NCBI GenBank assembly: GCA_943704525.1
Contig: CALSCQ010001237.1
Coordinates: 1-52,171, forward strand
DNA from: Pigoraptor vietnamica
Lineage: Eukaryota; Opisthokonta; Filasterea
Reading direction: 5' to 3'
Length of the DNA stretch: 52,171 nt
Shown here: positions 32,795 through 44,300 of the stretch, piece by piece
Position numbering within the stretch: position 1 is the stretch's first letter
Layout of the letters: each line of letters starts with the position of its first letter
The notes under the pieces: generated by a model
The model's input: only the letters and a program-made list of their open reading frames with translations
Told to the model about the DNA's origin: nothing
Database searches by the model: none
Position numbers and translations under genes: made by a program

Positions 32795-33328
32795 TCTTCA
32801 CACGCGAGAGGCGGGCACGCGGGCCCGCGCACGAATCGAACGCGAGGGAGGAGTCGCCTCCGCCCAATCGTCGCGCACAAGTGCGTGTGCTATCGGCGCA
32901 ACGTGCCCCAAGACAACCGTCCCGCTGCCATTGGCATTTGTAGAGAGAGGGCTGGTATTCAAAACAATGATTTGTCGCGATGAAAAATGTGCCGCCCAGC
33001 CCAACAACCCCCGTCTTCCCGCAAATATAAACTCCGTTGTGCGTCCTATGTGCGTCCACGAACGGACACGACGACACAGCGAGAGTGCCTGCGTGCGACT
33101 GCGGAACTTTCGATGATGGATACGCGGCCTCCACCCTATGTGCCCTGGTCACGTGCCGATTACGCACGTGATTTCACGTGACTAATGCGCGCGAAATTTT
33201 CAAGCGGCGCCGTAAAGAAATTGTCGCGTGAACCGCCGTTACACCGACGAAGGAAGGGAAGTGTGTTCGTGCGTGCATGAGTGCCTGTGTATGTGCCAGT
33301 GTGCGTGCGTGCATGAGTNNNNNNNNNN

Positions 33329-33371
<43 letters not shown>

Positions 33372-33528
33372 ACAAGGGGGGAGATTTTCTTGCTGCCATT
33401 CGCTCTCTCTCTGTGTGCCATTCGTCTTCCGCTCTTCCCTTTGCCACACTTTGTAAGAGCCCTCTGTTCCCGCTCTCGCCCTGCCCACTGCGGGCAGCGG
33501 CATTGCTTCGCCGAAAAAAAAAAAAAAA
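32795..33528. promoter_or_regulatory. Divergent promoter region kinase / BRCT gene with three E-boxes
   Basis: Three CACGTG hexamers within 31 bp (33150, 33165, 33175), two of them in TCACGTGA-like context. An assembly gap of 10 N (33319-33328) is followed by a run of 42 A (33329-33370), and a 16-A run lies directly before the BRCT-gene ATG. No additional gene was seen. Confidence 0.55.
33319..33370. repeat. Assembly gap (10 N) with poly(A) tract
   Basis: Ten N at 33319-33328, then 42 consecutive A. The left side of the gap is GT-rich. The true length is unknown. The A tract may be genuine low complexity or an artefact of gap closure. Confidence 0.95.
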
Positions 33529-34066
33529 ATGTTCGAAATTGTGCGCGATGTCATATCGCGTTTCATCCCGAACATATCGCCGTCGCGTGCGGCTGCGCGC
33601 GAGTCCCATGCGCGCGTCGTGGCACTCGTGGGCCTGGACCCCTTGGAGATCGAGAGGGTGCGCGGCATCGTGCGTGCACTCGGTGGCGTAGTGTTGGAAG
33701 ATATGGTGGGTTGCATTGCTGCTTGTCACAATACGCATATCCTCGGACGCACTTGCGCATGCGTGGATGCACACGTGCACAGACAGGCAGGAGACACACG
33801 CGCAGGTGCGCACAACTATATACAGAAGGAGTTGACGATCGCAAGCGATAACGCGATTGTTAACACTGTCAAACATGCCTCTTGTTTCTTTTACACTCGG
33901 GCCCGCGAGACTATTCTCACTCCGTTGCTTCCTCTGCCCACAGAGTGAGATTGACCGCGCTACCGACGTCCTCGTGGGTCCCAACGCACGGGAATCTGCC
34001 GTGTACGCCGCGTGCATCAGAGGTGGGCCCTCCCGCCCCCAACACACAAACACACAACCCACTCAT

Positions 34067-34122
<56 letters not shown>

Positions 34123-36382
34123 TGGATTTCTTGCATTTTTCATTTCCCCTATATTTTCTTCTCGAGCGCTGAAATGTTTGTTACCGGTACCTCGTCTCGA
34201 CAGGCAAACAAATTCTCCCCGTGGCGCACGTTGATGCGTGCGCGGCGAAGGGGACCTGGATGCCAGCATGCACGCCGTCGTCCGACGCTCGCATCGGTCA
34301 CTTGGCTGCCGCGTCGATGAAGTTTGCTGCGCAGCGGGGTGCGTGCGGCCAGAAGGACGCCGCTGTTGCCGTCCCCACGCGTCTTTTCGATGATGACGAC
34401 GAAGGCGACTCCACGCACGCAACCGCCGATCCGTTCGCGGGGTGGCGCGCCCTCGTTATCCTTCCCGAGGAGCTGAAGGCGGACATTGAGCGGTGCGTGG
34501 ATGGTGTCACTGTCTGCATGCCGTCTCTTGTCGAATTTGGGGCGCAATTGTTCCGTTTGCTTCTCGTGCATCTTCCCTCGCTAACGAGGGCGTGTATGTT
34601 CACTCTAATCCAGTGCTGTCGTCGCCGGTGGCGGGTCCGTTGTTGCCAGCTTTGCACAGAACCCTTCGCACGCGATAGTGGACGACTCGCGCACAATCGA
34701 CGACGAGAGCGAGCTCCAAGCGGCTGCCGAGGGCGGATGTGTCTGCATCGCATGGCGCTGCGTGCGTGACACGGTCATGGCGGTGAGCTTTGCTTCGCTG
34801 TTTCCCACTTTCCTAACCCCGCTCTTCTATGGTACCGCGAAAAGAACCACCCCATCGTCGCACTCACACAAAGACACTTGCACTGCAGGCGCGGCTGCAG
34901 GACGTGAACCACTACTCTGTCTTCGAGGAGGAGGAGGAAAGTGCCGAGATGGCCGTGGACGAAAACTTGCAGTTCACGCCGCCACCGCAAGCTTTGCTGG
35001 GCAACCCGCGCGCAACCCCGCGTGCCTCCCACCTCGTGCTCACGCCGTCGCTTCGAAGTGCCAAGAGGCCCGCCAGCTCGGACGCCCTCGGCGACTGCGA
35101 GCGCAGCAAGCGGCCTCGTGTGATGCTACAGGGACATGTCGACATGGTCGAAGCGTGCCTCGAGGACGAGGACGACCCGTCGTTTGCGGTGGCCCTAGCG
35201 CGCGCACTCACGAACCCGCTATTGTGTCCGCCTGCGGGTCTCGTGCGCCGCCTGTTTGACGACGTCCTGGTGACGTCGGAGCTGGTCAAGGGGAATGCGC
35301 GCGTGCGAACGGCCGCGCTCATCGGCATGCTTGGCACGGTGTTTCCGCCTCACGTGACCGCGAACGTGGCCGCCAGCAGCGACGCCGAGGCAAAGGAAAA
35401 CACTGCGATGGCGACGAAGATGCTCACGCTGTCGAGGCCCGAACAGCACCGGCCCGTGGAGTGGAGCTTTGCGGCGCGGCCGGCCGACATCTGGGAGGCG
35501 CTGCAAGGGGCCCTCGCGTGCGAATGCGCACACGCAAGAGGGGCAGCATTGCGGCTTCTCGTGGACATGCTCGCTCACGGCGCGGACTCGAAGGGGGAAG
35601 CCGACGCCGTCTCTCGCCCGGAAATGGCGGCCCTCGTCGCACACGCGGGCCTCCGCGAAATGGCCGACAAGCTGTACGATTGCCTCGTGGAGTGCGCGTC
35701 GGCCGGCGACGTTGCGTCGTGCGAGTCCCTTCAGCGGCTGATTGCGCTCGCCTACGATGCCCCGGATGCCCACCTGGCGATGCTTCGCGACGCCGGCAAG
35801 CAGGAGCGTAAGGCGCTCCACCCGCGGCAAAATGCCACTGCGCCAGTCCCCGCTGGAAAGAAGGGCGCGGCGAGCGTGCAGGCGGCCGACGCGCTCGTCA
35901 TCCAGAGGGCTTCAGTGGCGACCAACCTGGCCTTCCGGTACGACTCGCTGGCCGCGGCGTCGAAGGAAGAGTGCGCGCGGACGCTTCTTCTCGGCTGCCG
36001 GTCACCCGGCCTGCAGTGCGCTGCGGCCGAGCTGTTGATCGCGCGTCATTGCGACGGGCAGTCTGCGCTTCCCGAAAATTTCATGTCGGCCGCTCTTGCA
36101 GAGCGGTTGGCCCTCTACGCGAAGATGTTGCCGCCCGTTGGTTGCCGCGCCGCTGCCCGCAGGCTGTGGGCTGAGCGCCTTGCGGTATTTGCGTCGTGCA
36201 TCGTCGATTCGTCGTCGCGGAACAGCGCACCTGACGCCCGCGTGTACTTGGCCGGTCCGCTCCGCAGCCTGAGGGACGCCGTTCGTAAGCACGCCCCTAG
36301 CGAGAGGGAATGGGGTCCCGTGATTGCGTCCAGCGTTGCGCGCATCGAAGTGTGCGAGCTAATTTATTGTGCCTCAAAGTGA
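33529..36382 (+). CDS. BRCT-domain protein with long helical C-terminus
   Basis: Likely nuclear protein of the DNA damage response or replication. Five exons: 33529-33705, 33944-34022, 34204-34492, 34614-34782, 34889-36382, 735 aa. First BRCT about 24-105 (RVVALVGLDPLEIERVRGIV, LGGVV, TDVLVG, ILPVAHVDACAAKGTW); second about 155-240 (GWRALVILPEELKADIERAVVAGGGSVV, CVCIAWRCV). Both have the hydrophobic/Gly-Gly pattern and a Trp in the last helix. Next is an acidic linker and a Lys/Arg patch (RSAKRPASSDALGDCERSKR) that could be a nuclear signal, then about 430 residues of Ala/Leu-rich helices resembling armadillo/HEAT-like repeats. I do not recognise the family; paired BRCTs often bind phosphoproteins. 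The exon 3 donor (34492) was chosen because it keeps the second BRCT in frame. Only 16 A separate the ATG from upstream sequence. Confidence 0.78.
34069..34119. repeat. (CA)n microsatellite in BRCT-gene intron 2
   Basis: Near-perfect CA repeat of about 51 bp within intron 2 (34023-34203). Confidence 0.95.
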
Positions 36383-37318
36383 GGGTAATGAATGGACAGT
36401 GTTTGTCGGACGGTTGTCCATGTGTTGAGACGGATGTCCATGTGTTGAGGGGAACGGTTTAAAGATGGAATTTAAGGCCGATGCATCCAATTCGACGACA
36501 AGGAATGATCGGTTAAATGAAAGTGCTCAACCAAGTCTGATTGAGAGCTAGTCAGCAGAATCAGTGGCGGCCGCGTTATGTCCGCTGCCGGGCAGGAAGC
36601 GTCCGCGCTCAGCTGACCCATCGCCGATCGTACCGTGCCACTGGGACGGAACGGGAGGAGGAAGGGCCATCACGGCAGAGGAACTGAAGCGGGAATGTGC
36701 GGCATTTGGGCCGAACGGAGTGGAAGGCCATGTTGTGAGCGAAGGTACGACTACCGATGTCCGGATTTGCCGTGTTGGAAACTTCGGCGCCATCCGATTG
36801 GCCGCAGAGGGTAACACGGGGAACGCATGGAATGCCTCCCCCACCGGCGCTCCCTCCAGCACTCAGGCGCGCCCTCTGCACATCGAGAAGGACGCGCACG
36901 GCCTAGACACGCGCTGGAGGAGCGATATGACGTGCGCAAATAGAGATTTGGCCGTGTGCTGTATCGGCTTGTCACGAGCGAGGGGTGGCCGTGGCAGATC
37001 CGGCTGACGGTGGCACGGACTGACGCCCTGGTGGGAACTGCCGGACGCGCTTCCGTCCCTGTGGTGCACATCGGGCGCGGGAGAGGAAGAGAGAAAAAGG
37101 CGCCATCGCCCCTCGTGCTTGAGCGTCTGTGTGATTTTCATTTGCCTCTATCGCTTGAGTCTTCGATCGTGGGCGCATCTGCCAGGGAGGGGATTTGTCT
37201 TGTTCCATTTTACGACATTTCGCGTTTCCACGGGAGGGGCACTGACTCCAGGCAAAAAATCGGGCGGGAGCGGTGTCTACTTCTCGCGCCGCCCACGCGC
37301 GCAAGGCGCGATTTTGAG
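36383..37318. other. Unassigned region between BRCT gene and membrane protein
   Basis: Contains an open frame at 36564-37007 (148 codons) without a 5' ATG, and an overlapping frame from about 36956 that continues into the membrane protein gene. The peptides (GRAITAEELKRECAAFGPNG; YRLVTSEGWPWQIRLTVAR) look coding-like but match no family I know. They may be a missed multi-exon gene, a decayed gene, or chance open frames in GC-rich DNA. A 15-bp TGTCCATGTGTTGAG repeat occurs twice near 36416-36448. Confidence 0.35.
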
Positions 37319-38698
37319 ATGGCGGCGACGGCGTTTCAAACCGTCCGCATCATCGCCGTGTTCGTCTTTCTCGAGCTGACGCTGCCCGCTCTCAACTACA
37401 TCACCGACATCAACGTCTATCGACATGCACGCGACGACATGCACTCGGCGGAGCGGCACGAACCCGTCGCGCTCGTCTCCAATTTCTCGGACCCTTTCTA
37501 CGGCTGTCAGTGCCAGTGCGTGTCGCGGACGCCCACTCTCCTCGCGCCGCTCGTGGCCAACAACCACGTGTGCGTGGGCGCGTACAGCCCTCCCGACGGT
37601 CGCATGTGCTCGCTGCTTCGCTCCGCGCAGTTTCAGCCGGGCAAGACGTGCGACGTCTACGCCGTGACACGGCTCGTCATTTTTGACAGCCAGACGGCCA
37701 GCTCCGCGAACGGGACGTACGACACGATGTCCCCGGGGACGTGCATCATGGCCGTGAGTTTCGAGTCGGCGCACGATCGGCTGCGCAGCGGCGCGTCTGA
37801 CATCGACCTCATCTCGAAGGCCATGCTCGGCATTCTCGTAATAAGTGGCGTCGCAAATGCCGTCGCGCTCTTCCTGCGGGGTCGCTGGGCGCTCGTGGAT
37901 CTCCGCAAGGGGACCGAGGGCGCGGCGCACCGGCGAATCGAGGTCGAGTACGCGCTGCACGTGCTGCAGGACGGTCCGCAGCTCGTCCTCGCTCTTCTGT
38001 ACCTCTCCCGCACCGGCGCTGCGCTCGGCACGGAATGCCTCGAGTGCATCGTCGGGCCGCCCCTCGCTATGCTGGGCGGGCTCCTGGGTGTCGGTCGCAG
38101 CGAGTGCACGTACCAGAGCACGCCGGCGGACAACATGGCCGTGCTGCTGTCCATCATTGCGTCAGGCGTCGTCATCTTCAAAACCTGCGTCGTTCTCGCC
38201 GTTCGGCAGGTGAAGAGCAGCCGCGCAGTGGGCGCCGACCCGTGCATGTGGACGCTCGCGGGCCTCGTACTGCACTCGACGTTCCTCCTGGGGCCTATAT
38301 GCGGCGTCCTATACTTCGACGACAGCCTCTCCCACATGTTCGGCATTAACACGAGCGGGCGCCACGCACTTCTCGCCATCACGATCGTCTCGATCTTCGT
38401 GCACGCCGTCATCATCGCCAAGCTGCTCTTCGCGCTCATCACGTGCCAGGCGCCGGACACTTGCGTCGCGGCGCCCAACAGCGCGCCGGGGTCGCAGGAA
38501 GACCTTCCCGTCGGAACGTTCGTCGCGATCGACAGCGTCCAGGGACCTCCGTCGCCGCCGCGTTCGCGCAACGCGGAGGATGCGGAAGACAATATGCACG
38601 CCTTCATGGCGCGGTATGGGCGCGCAGGCCAGCTGCAAAACGCGCAGAACGAAAAGGACGCGCGGACAAAGCAGAGAATGGAGCTCGCCTCAGTGTGA
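37319..38698 (+). CDS. Orphan polytopic membrane protein
   Basis: Single exon, 459 aa. Begins with a hydrophobic helix (RIIAVFVFLELTLPALNY) that may be a signal anchor, followed by about 130 residues with Cys-rich stretches (YGCQCQCVS) and N-x-S/T sites, as expected outside the cytosol or in the lumen. Further hydrophobic spans: LGILVISGVANAVALFL, AVLLSIIASGVVIFKTCVVL, WTLAGLVLHSTFLLGPI and LLAITIVSIFVHAVIIAKLL, giving five to six in total. The C-terminal 90 residues are polar and cytosolic-like. The phrase LQDGPQLVLALLYL between spans recalls the xDxPQLxLQ motif of XK-related scramblases, but this is too little to assign. The start is the ATG just before the first span; the frame is open 121 codons further upstream, so a longer N-terminus cannot be excluded. 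Confidence 0.65.
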   Translation: MAATAFQTVRIIAVFVFLELTLPALNYITDINVYRHARDDMHSAERHEPVALVSNFSDPFYGCQCQCVSRTPTLLAPLVANNHVCVGAYSPPDGRMCSLLRSAQFQPGKTCDVYAVTRLVIFDSQTASSANGTYDTMSPGTCIMAVSFESAHDRLRSGASDIDLISKAMLGILVISGVANAVALFLRGRWALVDLRKGTEGAAHRRIEVEYALHVLQDGPQLVLALLYLSRTGAALGTECLECIVGPPLAMLGGLLGVGRSECTYQSTPADNMAVLLSIIASGVVIFKTCVVLAVRQVKSSRAVGADPCMWTLAGLVLHSTFLLGPICGVLYFDDSLSHMFGINTSGRHALLAITIVSIFVHAVIIAKLLFALITCQAPDTCVAAPNSAPGSQEDLPVGTFVAIDSVQGPPSPPRSRNAEDAEDNMHAFMARYGRAGQLQNAQNEKDARTKQRMELASV

Positions 38699-38993
38699 GA
38701 GTGGGGGTGCGCGTGCACGAGGGCCGATGAAAGGCCTTGCGTTTGATGTCGACGGCAATGACAAGCATGTACGCGTACGCGTAGAGCGTGCGCGTATGCG
38801 CGTATAAAACACGTTTGCTCAAGAGATTAAGTCGCTATAGGGACTGTCCAGAGGGTCATAAGTAGATTGTATCACGGCAGCAAACGCAACGCACGCACGC
38901 ACGCACGCACAACGCAACAACACAAACGACAGCGTGCTCGCAGAACACAATAAGCAGAGAGCTGAAAGAAAACTGAAAGCGAACGGTACTCGC

Positions 38994-39232
38994 CTACGCC
39001 GTGTGAGCGCCAGTCTCATCGCGCGCGGGCGCGTCGTCACGTGCCTTCTTGGAGAGGAGCGAGTCGTCCATGACGGCGTTGTCCTCCTCCTGCAGTGCCG
39101 CAAGGTCAGAAAACACACAAACAACAACAGAAGGAACGACAAGCACTGGAGCACCTAAAGCGAAGCGAATGCGGCGAAGCAGAGGAATAGACATCCCAAA
39201 CACAACACAACTCACGCGCGCGCACGCACGCC

Positions 39233-39292
<60 letters not shown>

Positions 39293-40853
39293 CACACATG
39301 CATGAGCAGAACAAAGCGGTTCGACCCACATTTTGCACGACGACCTGCACATTGTTCGGCGCCTGTGTCACGCCCCCGTTCAGCGTGCCCAGCACCCGCC
39401 CACCCGACACCGACGCCGACTGCGAGCGCGGCCGGAAAAGCCGTCCAAAGAACCTCCGGATGCCAGCAAAGGCACTGCATTGAGTGCGACAGCGCATGCC
39501 TTAGCGTCGTGTAACGCCAAGGTGTACGAACAAATTACACGCACACACCCGCCACGTCTCCCTAAACCATACGCCATACACCATGCACCACGCACAGGCA
39601 CACACACACGCACACGCACACGCACACGCACACGCACACGCACACGCACACGCACACACACACACACACACACGCGCACGCACCCGTCGTTGAGGTAGCC
39701 CGATGTGCGGCCCTTGACGAGCGTCTTTGGGACCGGAAGACCGTTTGCCGGCTGCGGAATGAAGCCCTCGCGGTGCGTCACGATGCGTAACAGGCGCGCT
39801 GACTCGATAAAGTTGACGAGGCGGTTGTGCACGTGCGTGAAATCGAGCAGGCCGTAGACGTCTGCAGCAACGGACAGGCGCCACGGAGAAATGGAGAGTA
39901 GAGAGGGCGTGGGGAGACGGAGAGGGTCAAGGAGAAAAGTGGCGGATTATGGGGAAGAAATAATGTAGAGACGGTGAATACAGCTGTGTCAACATCGAAT
40001 GGCCACTCGGCGCGGCTGCAATCGCGTGCTTCAGTCACATGCATGTGCGCACGGGCGCACAAAACACAAGAGTGAATGCGTGAGTGCCACTGCAGTGGGT
40101 CGGATACAGATGTAGCCGACCAGGATGCCGGACGCGTGACCGATGAGCGATGCGTTGGGAAAGACAATCTGGAAGAGCACGAGGAGTGCCCACGGGTAGT
40201 ACTTCTTCGAAACGGTGAACATGCCGAGGATGCTGTGGCGCTTGGTCGTGCTGAACCGCGTCGTCGACAGCACAACAAACGAGAAGATGACCCCCGAGAG
40301 ACCTGCGCTGCACGTGTTGTAGAACACGGGGTACCCGAGCCGCGCGACGGCGTACGAGAGCGCAATCTCGATGAGGGCGGCGATGAGAGCAAAAAAGTTG
40401 ACCAAGTGGCCCATTTGAATTGTGCCGACGGCGCGTTCCGTGACGATGCCCATGGGAACGAACGCGACAAGGTTGAAGAAGAGGTGTGCCATGTCCGCGT
40501 GCACAAACGGGTACGTGAAGAGCCGAAACACTGGGAAATAGCGCACCAACGTCAGGATCGCAATCGTCCGCAACAACGGGAGGACATGCATGTGCACTGG
40601 TAAAAAACAAACATGGAAACGACACAATTCGGACGACGTGAAACCGACCTTCGCGGTTCTGCAGCACACGCAGCGGCCACAAGCACGTGTCGTAGACGGA
40701 GCGGTCGATGGCATGGTCGGCGATGAAAGTCGCGACGCTCAGGAACATGACGAATCGCGTGAAGAGGGGAATCGACCGCAGCCACTCAACGACCTCGGAG
40801 AGCGCATTCTGTCCAACGGCCAGCGTGCCGCGCGGCGAGTGGGAGCTCGACAT
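38994..40853 (-). CDS. Rhomboid intramembrane serine protease
   Basis: Polytopic protease cutting transmembrane substrates. Five exons: 40853-40649, 40530-40108, 39861-39684, 39474-39345, 39089-38994, 343 aa. Seen: N-terminal helix (TRFVMFLSVATFIADHAI), the family's FRLFTYPFVHADMAHLFFN block, the catalytic serine in SAGLSGV (GxSG) and the catalytic histidine in LIGHASGILVGYI, so the dyad is intact. After the core come about 130 cytosolic, Ser/Arg-rich residues ending in an acidic tail. This six-TM core with a C-terminal extension resembles eukaryotic RHBDD1/RBL-type rhomboids more than mitochondrial PARL; the location (ER/Golgi) is inferred. An alternative exon 2 acceptor at 40596 would add 22 residues and break the conserved block, so 40530 is preferred. 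Introns 3 and 4 carry CA microsatellites. Confidence 0.9.
39235..39291. repeat. (CA)n microsatellite in rhomboid intron 4
   Basis: Pure CA repeat of about 55 bp, in intron 39344-39090 of the rhomboid gene (GT on its sense strand). Confidence 0.95.
39593..39680. repeat. (CACACG)n/(CA)n repeat in rhomboid intron 3
   Basis: CACACG hexamer array followed by CA repeats. It abuts the 5' splice site at 39683 on the sense strand of the rhomboid gene. Confidence 0.93.
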
Positions 40854-41311
40854 GACGGCACGGGAAATTTCGCACCGCCACCGCCCACTGCGCTGCGCCC
40901 ACACGCGCGATCAAACTCACGCCGCTCCCACACGAATGCGCAGCAAGGCGGCTTCAGCAGAGAGGCGGAAGGGAGACCCGTGCATCAAACGCGAGGGAAA
41001 CAAACGCGAGAACGTGGCAGAGATCACGAACTGAAGTCCTCCTAATGAAACGAGAGTCACGTGACTGCGCACGAATGTAATTGGAGTCGTGTTCATTTTG
41101 TGGCATATTTCGAACGCGAGTCCAAATAAATGCCTCGAGCCGAGTTCGTGTGGGCAGGTGCACGCCCCTCAGTTGAGAGCGCGCCTACTCCCAACTGCTG
41201 TGCGTGTGTTTGTTATTAGAGAGAAAAACACGAACAGGTGCTGCTGACCCCCGGTGTGTGTGCACATCCGCGTGTGTCGCATGAAGAGTTCCCGTCGTGA
41301 CGAAATTCGCT
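40854..41311. other. Intergenic region USP32 3' end / rhomboid 5' end
   Basis: 458 bp between two minus-strand genes. It contains the palindrome GTCACGTGAC (41056-41065) with an E-box core, possibly part of the rhomboid promoter. No gene was recognised. Confidence 0.5.
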
Positions 41312-44300
41312 CTACATTGTGCAGCAGACGTCCCTCCGCCGACCGCCCGCAGTCGCGTCGTCGGCCGGATCCAGCGCAATTTCCTTTGCGTTGGCATCGA
41401 AGCGCGGCAGGAGAGCCTTCGCATCAAGGCCCTGCCTCTCGTAGAAGAGAACGTAGGCGGACGCCGTCGGAATGTCGTCGCCGCCACCCTTGAGCTCCTC
41501 ACACTTCGAGTCGTTGAAGCAGTACCACTTTTGGTTCGCGTTGCGGGCGTAGCACACATAGTGGCCGCCGCCCATCACGCCCACGTGACTCTGCGAGAAG
41601 GGAAAGGCCATTAGAAGGAGATAAGAGCAAAGAGGAACGAACCCGTGTGGAGAGAGAGGTCGGATCAGCATAAATCATACACGTGTATCCATCGACTTCA
41701 CTCCATGTGGAGCTGTCTCACACTCACCGTTACTGCGTACAGGTCGAACAGCGGCGCCCTCGCGGGGTGCGCGTCGTTCGCGACGGCGACAGTGCCGAGT
41801 GAGCCCCCAGACAGGGACGAGTCTGGAAAGCATGCGCGTGTAAGTGCGACCAATCTATTGCGCGCACGCACACACAAAGACGTGAAGGAAACGCGCAGAG
41901 GCACACAGGAAAGCAATACATTCGCTCGTGTTGCAGCTCACCTGCCGACGCGCACGGCCTTCCGTTCGCAGAGGGATCCGCATGGGGCTCTCGAGCGGCT
42001 GCGCTCGTCGTCGCATCGCAGGCCTCTGCCGCCGGACCGCCGTTGGCAACAGCCGCCGGCGAATCCGCGTCCGGTGCCTTAGACGCAGATGCCATGTCTT
42101 GAGCCGCGGCCTCGCTGCCTCCTTCCACGCACGGCTTTGGCGCAGGCACGTAGAAGGGCGACTCCGGCCCAACGACGAAGCGCGACGGGTCGAGGCCCTC
42201 CGCGGGGAAACGAATCATCTTCTGAGATTTGATCCAGCGACCGGAGACGTACTGAAACCGCTTGAGGTGGATAATCTGCGCACAAGGGAAAAAAATTACA
42301 TAAAATCTGTGAGTCAGAAGCCGAACGCGGACGGTGAAGCGCGAAATACGTCGCCAATGACGGTTCACGGACGCATTGGTAACGGACGCGCGCAACGCCC
42401 ACCAAAATTTGGGGAAGGCGCCAAATTTCCATCTTCTTCGTCGCCTTGCGAAAGTCCTTGCACTTGGAGCAGCGCCTGCGCGGACACAACGACGATTGGC
42501 GCGGATCACGTGAGCGATGCGAAGCAAACACGAAAGTGAGAGTGAAGAGGCAAACACAGCACAAGTCGATAAAGAGAAACGACAACAAAGTTTCTGCCCG
42601 CATCTACGCACCACAATTCCTCGTCGCCCAGCTCTTCCTCGCGCGTGAAGGACGCAAGGCACTCCTCCAAGCTAATCGCCTCCCGCTGCTCGGCGCGGAT
42701 GGCGAGAACGCTCGCGTGCTCCGTCACAGTCTGTCAATCGAAGGACCCACGCGTGTTCAGCAAACACAGCACATCGGCACGCGGACACACGCGACGGGGA
42801 AGGCAACGCACGTGGGGACAGCAAGAAGCAAACAACATACGTCCGCACGCACCCGCTCGCCCTCAGAGTCGTAGTGGAGATGCAGCAGCGGGGGTTCCCA
42901 GTCGACGGCGACAAACGCCCCGCCCGCGCTGCTCTCGTCTTCCTTGGGTAGTTCGAGAGCAACGTCGTCGCACGGCATGAGACAGCCCGTGCAGAAGCGC
43001 TCCCACGAGCACGTGCCGCACAGCAGGCCGCCGGCGTCCGTCCACCGTAGCACAAACGGAAACACGCCCTGTGTCACTTTAGCGTCCCACTCCTCCCGTG
43101 CCTTCGCGTCAAACAGCCGGCTATGGCGCCTCCACACTTCCTCGTAAAACTCGCGCCGCGTGAGGCGGCGTCCGCTCGTGGGCGATATGGGCGACATGAC
43201 AAGCGAGACCCCAAAGAGAGAAGGGCGAGCCGAAAACACATAATCCAGCTCGCTGCGCTTCGGACGGCGGCAATAAACGACGACGCAGCCCGGCGGCGGA
43301 GGCGGCGCACGGTACCCCGGCGTGTACTGGCCAGTTCCCGCGCGGTCCTTGTCGCCACGACGGCCCAGAAGCATGTCCACGACACCACCGCCGAGCCTGC
43401 GCCCGAGTCCGGACAGCAGCTTGCCGAGCCCAGACGACTGCGCGTTGCCTCCCCGCGTCTGCTGTCCCTCGCTGGCATCGCTGGAAGACGCCTGCGTGGG
43501 CAGAATGTAGACGTCCTCGTTCGGGTTGTCCGCACACGCGCGGTAAGCAGCCAACATGCCGCCGCCGGCGCCGCGTGCCTTGTGTGCGCGGCCGAGATAC
43601 GACGTGACCCACGGACCCCACGCCTCCGCCATCACGAGCTGCGCCGAGGGAATGTCGCACAGCGCGGCCAACGCCTCGCGCAATTCGCCTACGCTCGCCG
43701 CCATCGGCAACCGCAGCCCGTAGCGCACGGGGCGCGCGGACGAGCTGTCAAACACGACGACCTCGTGATACGCATGCGTCTCGAGGGGCAGCGGCACGGT
43801 GAGAAACGTGAAGGGGTCGAACGTGGCGCTCTGGTGCCCGCACGTGGAACACGTCAGCCGCGACCGCAGCTGCCCGTGGAAGAGATCAACGACGATGGAG
43901 CGGTTCCTTCGCAGGTGGTTGTCCCACCACTCGTGGCTCACTTCGTCGTCGCTGCGGCCATCGGCGTCGCGCAGCTCCGTGTAGGGCTTCTCCGTCACGC
44001 TGCGAGGGATTGGCATGGCGCCTATTGAGCATGGCGACAACAACAACAACGCACTCCAATGCTCCTCTTAGCGCACACGACACCAAGCGCACACACACGG
44101 GCAGCCCACCGGTTAAGATCTTCGTGCAGCCCGTCGAGCAAAAAGGCAAGAAGCTCTTGCGAGTCCTGCTGCTGGTAGGAATCGAACCGGGATGCGTACT
44201 TCCCGATGGCCGCCTTGAGCTTCACCGGCGCAATGCTCCGCGCCTTCCCCGACCACACGTCCCGCAGCAGCTCGCCGTAGAGGCGCGCAATGTGGCCCTT

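Noticed and set aside
40530-40596. Longer version of rhomboid exon 2 starting at 40596
   Set aside because: In frame, but it inserts 22 residues just before the conserved FRLFTYPFVHAD block; the acceptor at 40531-40532 gives the expected join and an intron of typical size.
44160-44195. GGTTCGATTCC-like B box on the minus strand
   Set aside because: Lies inside the conserved USP32 coding exon 3; coincidental codon run.
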